Assembly: GCA_902783085.1 (NCBI GenBank)
Contig: CACZPT010000095.1
Location: 1-12,278, forward strand
Direction: 5' to 3'
Source: an uncultured Methanobrevibacter sp.
Lineage (GTDB): Archaea > Methanobacteriota > Methanobacteria > Methanobacteriales > Methanobacteriaceae
DNA length: 12,278 nt
Shown: positions 7,980 through 12,278 of the stretch, in pieces
Layout: the number at the start of each line of letters is the position of its first letter
How positions within the stretch are numbered: the stretch's first letter is position 1
Notes under the pieces: generated by a model
Told to the model about the DNA's origin: nothing
Database searches by the model: none
The model's input: the letters and a program-made list of their open reading frames with translations, nothing else
Program-made: the position numbers and the translations under genes

Positions 7980-8513
7980 TTATTTTTCATATTTTTCAAG
8001 TAACTTGCGATAATTATCATTTTGTAATTTTAAACTTATAACATTAGTTTTATTGGATTTAATAATCTCTTCTTTTTCTTTTATTAAAAGTCTAATATTC
8101 TCATCTTGTTTTTCAATGATATTATCTTTTTGGCTAATTAAACCTTCATAAGTCTTAGAAATCTTTCTAATTTGAATTTCTAAATTTTGCGTGTTTTCTT
8201 TTAACTGATTTTTATAATCATCGATTAATGACCTCAAATATTTAACCTGATCTTGTTTATCATCAATGATTGTTTGTTTTTCATTGATTTGTTTTACAAG
8301 ATCATCAAGCTCTTTGATTCTTGCTTTTTCAGCTGAAATTTCACTATCTAATTTATATTCTAAATTTTCTTTTTCATACTTCAGTTTAGTTGAATAAAGC
8401 TTTAATTTATTAATCTCTTCATTTTTAGCATCAATTTCAATATTAAGTTCATCAATTTCCGCATTTTTTAACTCAATTGTCTCTTTTAAATCTCTAAAAC
8501 TTTTTTTTGACAT
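7980..8513 (-). CDS. coiled-coil protein of unknown function
   Basis: A 177-residue, Lys/Glu/Asn-rich protein that is heptad-like almost from end to end: hydrophobic I/L/V residues recur every three to four positions from about residue 7 to 173. There is no signal peptide, membrane segment, cysteine or proline-rich part, and no enzyme motif. I do not recognise a named family; superficial likeness to SMC/Rad50 arms is expected from any long coiled coil. It is expressed divergently from nop5 and has its own T8 terminator, so neighbours say little about its role. Upstream there is no clear GGTG or GGAGG site; a weak GGAT lies 12 bases before the ATG. A structural, scaffold or chromosome-associated role is possible but unsupported. 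Confidence 0.75.
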   Translation of the reverse strand: MSKKSFRDLKETIELKNAEIDELNIEIDAKNEEINKLKLYSTKLKYEKENLEYKLDSEISAEKARIKELDDLVKQINEKQTIIDDKQDQVKYLRSLIDDYKNQLKENTQNLEIQIRKISKTYEGLISQKDNIIEKQDENIRLLIKEKEEIIKSNKTNVISLKLQNDNYRKLLEKYEK

Positions 8514-8613
8514 GTTTACAAATCCAAAATACTTATTAAATTATTTGATTTAAATAAAAATAAACATTTTGGAAAAGCCAATATTTATTATAATTAAAAA
8601 ATAATTTAAAAAT
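8514..8613. promoter_or_regulatory. divergent promoter region between the coiled-coil gene and nop5
   Basis: Both genes must start from these 100 bases. On the + strand, TTTATTATAA at 8584-8593, preceded by purine-rich GGAAAAG, is centred about 26 bases from the nop5 ATG, the normal TATA-to-start distance in archaea. On the minus strand, TTATTTAA at 8550-8557 would give a start near 8528 and a 14-base leader; TTTAATAA at 8533-8540 is an alternative that would make the message leaderless. Confidence 0.45.
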
Positions 8614-9756
8614 ATGGAATGTTATGTAACTTACTCTATTAAAGGCTATTATGCATTTGATGATAATTTAAATTTAATATCTGAAAAATTATTTAATGAA
8701 GATGAAATTCTTGAAAAATTAATTGAAATAGAAGAAAAAGAAATTACTACAGAAGAAGCAAAAATTATCAAAGAATTATCTAACAACTATGATATAATAA
8801 ATATTGAATCAAATAAACGCGCATCTGATTATGAAATTTATGGCATTAAAATTCAAAACCCAAATAAAGGTGGAGAGTATTTAAGAAGCCATTTCGATGA
8901 ATTTGATTTAAATTTAAATAATAAATATTATCAAAAACTAGCCATTTATAAAATGAAAAAAGCCCAATCCGGTGAAGATAAACATTTAATTCAGGCTATT
9001 AATTCAATAGATGAAATTGATGAAAGCATTTCAAAGTTAATTGAAAGAATAAGAGAATGGTACGCACTATATTTCCCAGAAATGGATGTTATTAAAAACA
9101 ATAACACATACATTAAATTAATTTCAGAAAATAAAACTAAAGAGAAAATAATTGAAGCTAAAAAAGATGCTTTTCCTCAAGATATGTTAGATATTGAAGA
9201 TGATATTGATTCCTTTGATTTAGATATTATGAATAACTATGCAAAATCAATTTATGAACTTCAAAAAACTAGAATAGATATAGAAAACTATATTGATACT
9301 AAAATGGAATCAATAGCTCCTAATTTGAGACTCCTTGTAGGGTCATCACTTGGTGCAAAATTAATATCCCATGCAGGTGGACTCAAACGTTTAGCCTCAT
9401 ATCCATCAAGTACTGTACAGATTATGGGTGCTGAAAAAGCACTATTTAGACACTTAAAAAGTGGAGATAGGCCTCCAAAATACGGTTTAATATATCAACA
9501 TCCTCAAGTTAGAGGTGCAAAATGGTGGAATCGTGGAAAAATTGCCAGAATGCTTGCAAGTAAAATATCACTTGCCGCCAGAAAAGATGTTTTCACAAAA
9601 GATTTTAATCCAGCAGCATATGATGAATTCATGAAAAAAGTTGAAGAAATAGAAAAAAACAATCCATTCCCAACAAAAACTACTAAAAAAAGAAAAGAAG
9701 AAAAACAAAAAAGCAAAAAAAAGAGGAAAAAAGGAAAAAGGAAAAGGAGGAAATAA
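8614..9756 (+). CDS. nop5: Nop5 (Nop56/58-like) C/D box RNP scaffold protein
   Basis: Nop5 bridges L7Ae-bound C/D guide RNA to fibrillarin in the box C/D particle that 2'-O-methylates rRNA and tRNA. The 380-residue product has a poorly conserved N-terminal fibrillarin-binding domain (about 1-110), a long helical coiled-coil middle (about 120-230), and the diagnostic Nop domain from about 235: APNLRLLVGSSLGAKLI, AGGLKRLASYP, the RNA-contact motif MGAEKALFRHL (271-281), then GLIYQHPQVRGA and GKIARMLASKISLAARKD. The last 25 residues are almost all Lys/Arg, like eukaryotic Nop56/58 tails. No ribosome binding site precedes the ATG and a TATA box lies 26 bases upstream, so the mRNA may be leaderless. 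flpA follows after two bases. Confidence 0.95.
   Translation: MECYVTYSIKGYYAFDDNLNLISEKLFNEDEILEKLIEIEEKEITTEEAKIIKELSNNYDIINIESNKRASDYEIYGIKIQNPNKGGEYLRSHFDEFDLNLNNKYYQKLAIYKMKKAQSGEDKHLIQAINSIDEIDESISKLIERIREWYALYFPEMDVIKNNNTYIKLISENKTKEKIIEAKKDAFPQDMLDIEDDIDSFDLDIMNNYAKSIYELQKTRIDIENYIDTKMESIAPNLRLLVGSSLGAKLISHAGGLKRLASYPSSTVQIMGAEKALFRHLKSGDRPPKYGLIYQHPQVRGAKWWNRGKIARMLASKISLAARKDVFTKDFNPAAYDEFMKKVEEIEKNNPFPTKTTKKRKEEKQKSKKKRKKGKRKRRK
9745..9750 (+). promoter_or_regulatory. flpA ribosome binding site inside the nop5 Arg codons
   Basis: AGGAGG is formed by the AGG-AGG arginine codons just before the nop5 stop and lies eight bases before the flpA ATG at 9759. It supports that start and couples the two genes. 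Confidence 0.8.
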
Positions 9757-9758
9757 AA

Positions 9759-10400
9759 ATGGATGTTTTTTTAAAAGATGGAAAAGTTGCAACACGTAAT
9801 TTAACACCCGGAATTTCAGTTTATGGTGAAGAATTAATCGAACAAGATTGTGAATATAGACTCTGGAATCCTAGACGTTCAAAATTATCAGCAGCTATTT
9901 TAAATGGTTTAGAAAATTTAAAAATTAAAAATGATTCAAAGGTCTTATATCTTGGTGCATCAACAGGTACAACAGTTTCGCATATTTCGGATATCACATA
10001 TAATGGAAAAATTTATGCTGTTGAATTTTCACCAGTTACAGCAAAAAAATTAGTCCAACTATCACGTCAAAGACCCAACATTGCACCAATATTAGGAGAT
10101 GCAACAAAACCAAAAGAATATCTAAACATTGTTGAAAAAGTTGATTTAATATACTGTGATGTTGCCCAACCAACACAATCAGAATTATTTATGAAAAATA
10201 TGAATTTATTTGGAAAAGATGATGTGATTGGAATATTGATGATTAAAGCTAGAAGTATTGATGTTATACAAAAGCCTAAAAAGATTTTTAAGCAAGAAGA
10301 GAAAAAATTAAAAGAAAAAGGTTTTAAAATTGTCGAAAAAATTAAACTAGAACCATACGAAAAAGACCATATATCATTAATAATTGAAAAAAATTTTTAA
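9759..10400 (+). CDS. flpA: fibrillarin-like rRNA/tRNA 2'-O-methyltransferase
   Basis: The catalytic subunit of the archaeal box C/D RNP, which transfers methyl from S-adenosylmethionine to ribose 2'-OH at guide-specified sites. The 213-residue protein has the fibrillarin signature YRLWNPRRSKLSA (33-45), SAM motif I VLYLGASTGTTVSH (62-75), YAVEFSP (86-92), GDATKP (113-118), YCDVAQP (132-138) and KARSID (163-168). The catalytic K-D-K-H set is visible as K42, D134, K163 and H204. Length and motifs are complete. It sits two bases downstream of nop5 with a strong ribosome binding site, the usual nop5-flpA pair of archaea. Confidence 0.96.
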   Translation: MDVFLKDGKVATRNLTPGISVYGEELIEQDCEYRLWNPRRSKLSAAILNGLENLKIKNDSKVLYLGASTGTTVSHISDITYNGKIYAVEFSPVTAKKLVQLSRQRPNIAPILGDATKPKEYLNIVEKVDLIYCDVAQPTQSELFMKNMNLFGKDDVIGILMIKARSIDVIQKPKKIFKQEEKKLKEKGFKIVEKIKLEPYEKDHISLIIEKNF

Positions 10401-10534
10401 AATAAATCACTTTATTATCTGAGTGAATATCAACTAAAAAAAAACAACTCTAAGAATTATAAAAAATTACTACAAAAAAGCAATAGTATTACTTAGATAT
10501 TTGTCCAAATAACGCTTTTCTCCCCAACTAATTA

Positions 10535-10578
10535 ATTCATTGAATTTCATTTTAACTAAATACCACATTCATTGAATT
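10535..10578. repeat. pair of palindromic 12-base direct repeats
   Basis: ATTCATTGAATT occurs at 10535-10546 and again at 10567-10578, 32 bases apart start to start, close to three helical turns. The core ATTCA-T-TGAAT is a perfect inverted repeat in both copies. This could be a double operator for a dimeric regulator, but simple AT-rich sequence makes chance plausible. Confidence 0.35.
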
Positions 10579-10579
10579 A

Positions 10580-10747
10580 ATGGTTGATATTGCACTAATT
10601 ATGCTAGTTTTAGCATTATCTGCAATAAGAAAAAATCAAGAAAAAACTAATATAATAATTAAAAATTTTTAACACCTCAGCAAAATCAATTAATCAAGTT
10701 TTAAATGACAGTGCATTGAAGGATTAGAAAAAATTATTAGATATTAA
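10580..10747 (+). pseudogene. possible decayed small membrane-protein gene
   Basis: From an ATG at 10580 the frame gives MVDIALIMLVLALSAIRKNQ, a membrane-helix-like start followed by a Lys/Asn-rich tail, and stops at 10670-10672. A plausible continuation (NTSAKSINQVLNDSA) is open in the next frame from 10671 to about 10714, and the original frame then resumes as IEGLEKIIRY with a stop at 10745-10747. Two compensating one-base shifts would thus restore a product of about 55 residues. There is no ribosome binding site and I recognise no family. It may equally be chance in AT-rich DNA. Confidence 0.25.
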
Positions 10748-10754
10748 ATTAAAA

Positions 10755-10765
10755 TCATATACAAT
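10755..10765 (+). promoter_or_regulatory. candidate TATA box for the permease gene
   Basis: TCATATACAAT lies about 45 bases before the permease ATG; a start about 25 bases on would leave a leader of roughly 20 bases that includes AGGTG at 10796-10800. It is weak evidence in AT-rich sequence. Confidence 0.25.
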
Positions 10766-10804
10766 GAATATTAATTCTAATTAATTTTAGGCATCAGGTG
10801 TTTT

Positions 10805-12141
10805 ATGTTAAACAAATTTTTCAAATTGGACGAAAATAATACAAATTTAAAAACTGAATTTCTGGCAGGTTTAACTACCTTTTTAGCAATGGCATATATT
10901 TTAGGTGTAAACCCTGCAATGCTTTCACAAGGAGGAATGCCAGCAACTGGAGTATTCTTTGCAACTGCTCTTGCTTCAGGAATTTCCTGCATAATCATGG
11001 GACTTATTTCAAAATACCCTGTTGGTCTTGCACCAGGTATGGGAATAATCCCCGTATTTACCTATACAATCATTATAAGTATGGGTAACAGTTGGGAAAC
11101 TGCACTTGCAGCAGTATTTGTTTCAAGCATACTCTTTTTATTAATTACCATATCCGGTTTAAGGGAAGCCATTCTTAATGCCATCCCATTTGATCTAAAA
11201 TTAGCAATGGTGCAGGCATTGGTTTTTTCCTAGCATTTGTCAGTTTAAAAGGTGCTGGAATTATTGTAGGTAACCCTTCTACTTTAGTAGGAATGGGCAA
11301 TATTTCATCTGCCCCTGCACTTTTAGCAGTTATCGGTATTATGCTTACTTTAATATTATACCTTAAAAAAGTGCCTGCAGCTGTATTTCTTGGTTTAATA
11401 ATAACTTCTATTTTAGGAGTTATATTCACATTATTTGGTTTTGGTACTGGAGATGTTTTAATGCCCGCCATTCCTGGACACTTCATTTCATTTAATTTTG
11501 ATATGTCCCTAGTCGGTGCATTTATAAGGGGATTTGGCCAATTATTCTCTAACATCCCTAGCTTAATCACGATCCTATTTTCATTATTGTTTGTAACTTT
11601 CTTTGATACTACAGGAACATTGATTCCTTTAGCAAATCAATGTGGTTTTATTGATGAAGAGGGTAATGCGGATGGTATTGACAGAGCTTTCCTTGCAGAT
11701 GCACTTAGTGGAATTATTGGAGCCATTTTTGGTACTTCAACATTGAATGCATATGTGGAAAGTGCAACTGGAATTGGTCTTGGGGGAAGAACTGGATTAA
11801 CAGCTATAGTTATTGGTATTTTCTTCTTGCTTTCTCTTGTCTTTGCTCCTACAGTTTTATCACTATTCACTCCTTCAGTGACAGCAGCTGCATTAGTAAT
11901 TGTTGGTATACTTATGACTATACAATTGAAAGAAGTTGACTGGAACAACATGGTCATGGCTTCTTCTGTATTCATGACAACCCTAATGATGATTTTAACC
12001 TACTCCATCACAATAGGTATTTCATGGGGATTCATCACTTACACAATTGCATCCATTGCTACAGGCAAAACAAAAGAATTCAGTCCAATTACATGGGCGA
12101 TGATTATTGTATTCGTAGCATCCATATTTTTAGGACTTTAA
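10805..12141 (+). pseudogene. AzgA-type NCS2 purine (adenine/guanine/hypoxanthine) permease, interrupted by a frameshift
   Basis: Two adjacent reading frames together encode one polytopic permease of about 445 residues, the normal family length. The first part (10805 to about 11206) has TEFLAGLTTFLAMAYILGVNP and ends in NAIPFDLKLA. Reading then leaves frame: the original frame gives MVQALVFS and a stop at 11231-11233, while the -1 frame from 11209 continues as GAGIGFFLAFVSLKGAGIIV and is open to 12141. The second part carries FVTFFDTTGTL, FLADALSGIIGAIFGTSTLNAYVESATGI in the family's order, and the usual late helices. A single missing base near 11207-11208 (GCAAT|GGTGC) explains everything; restoring one base would give the expected LA(I)GAGIGFF. 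The family's GMGLNAYF/FF motif is GMGIIPVF here (78-85). The break may be a real recent mutation or a sequencing error. The ATG has AGGTG four bases upstream. Confidence 0.85.
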
Positions 12142-12148
12142 GTTGTTA

Positions 12149-12185
12149 GAGGAAAAATTCCTCAAACACCTAATGATTTTTTTTT
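12149..12185 (+). terminator. hairpin plus T9 terminator after the permease
   Basis: GAGGAA and TTCCTC pair over an AAA loop at 12149-12163, seven bases after the stop, and a T9 tract follows at 12177-12185. The T-tract alone would suffice for archaeal U-tract termination. The remaining bases to 12278 are AT-rich with no gene seen. Confidence 0.6.
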
Positions 12186-12278
12186 GAAAAAAGAGTGTTG
12201 GCAGAAATTATTAGATTTTGAATACTGTTCATTTTTATACTGTTTTTATCATTTTTTATTAAATTTTGTTCAAGTTTA

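Larger units (their letters stand above)
10401..10804. other. 404-base AT-rich spacer without an intact gene
   Basis: No intact reading frame of convincing length is seen on either strand. It contains a perfect inverted repeat TATTTG-TC-CAAATA (10498-10511), two copies of ATTCATTGAATT (10535-10546 and 10567-10578), a frame-broken hydrophobic reading frame (10580-10747), a 26-codon minus-strand frame (10470-10550), and the presumed permease promoter near its right end. No strong T-run terminator for flpA is evident. I recognise no tRNA or structured RNA. Confidence 0.6.

Noticed and set aside
9504..9807. Two phenylalanine-rich minus-strand reading frames opposite the nop5 tail and the flpA start
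   Set aside because: They are the antisense of Lys/Arg-rich nop5 codons; the F/L-rich composition is a shadow effect and there is no start signal.
10410..10428. CACT...AGTG hairpin as flpA terminator
   Set aside because: Four base pairs over a ten-base loop with no following T-run is too weak.
10401..10804. CRISPR array, tRNA or insertion sequence in the spacer
   Set aside because: Only two copies of a 12-base repeat exist, there is no cloverleaf or CCA end, and no transposase-like frame or terminal inverted repeats are seen.
11175..11975. Minus-strand frames of 131 and 112 codons inside the permease gene
   Set aside because: They lie antisense to clearly conserved permease helices; their proline/isoleucine-rich products match nothing and reflect codon bias.

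Overview
The window looks like a low-GC methanogenic archaeon of the order Methanobacteriales, most likely Methanobrevibacter or a close relative. Five things support this: archaeal information-processing genes (aCPSF1/FttA, a family-B DNA polymerase, Nop5 with fibrillarin); a polymerase that ends just after motif C, the split form known from Methanothermobacter and its relatives; an LDH2-type dehydrogenase of the sulfolactate/malate kind; GGTG and GGAGG ribosome binding sites with TATA-rich spacers; and very AT-rich intergenic DNA. The species call is inference.

Layout. Bases 1-1233 (+) are the 3' two thirds of aCPSF1, the beta-CASP ribonuclease that terminates archaeal transcription. After a short AT-rich gap come purM (purine synthesis) and, 12 bases later, a ComC/malate-dehydrogenase-type gene, closed at 3361-3382 by a hairpin and T-run. 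A four-gene set then runs leftward in the order pyrD, pyrK, AI-2E-type membrane protein, split polB large fragment. Its genes abut or overlap (TAAAATG between pyrD and pyrK, TAATG between transporter and polB), so it reads as one operon joining pyrimidine synthesis to replication. Upstream of it, also on the minus strand, is a 177-residue coiled-coil protein of unknown role with its own T8 terminator.

A 100-base divergent promoter region at 8514-8613 then starts the rightward nop5-flpA pair, the core of the C/D box RNA 2'-O-methylation machine; nop5 appears to be leaderless. A 404-base spacer (10401-10804) holds no intact gene, but contains several small palindromes and frame-broken remains of what may have been a small membrane protein. 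The window ends with an AzgA-type (NCS2) purine permease interrupted by an apparent one-base deletion near 11207, followed by a hairpin plus T9 terminator.

Most of the window is ordinary methanogen housekeeping. The points most worth a second look are the frameshifted permease with its altered substrate-site motif, the exact end of the split polymerase, the apparently leaderless nop5, and the decayed spacer upstream of the permease. I see no CRISPR array, tRNA, rRNA, insertion sequence or obviously new multi-gene system.
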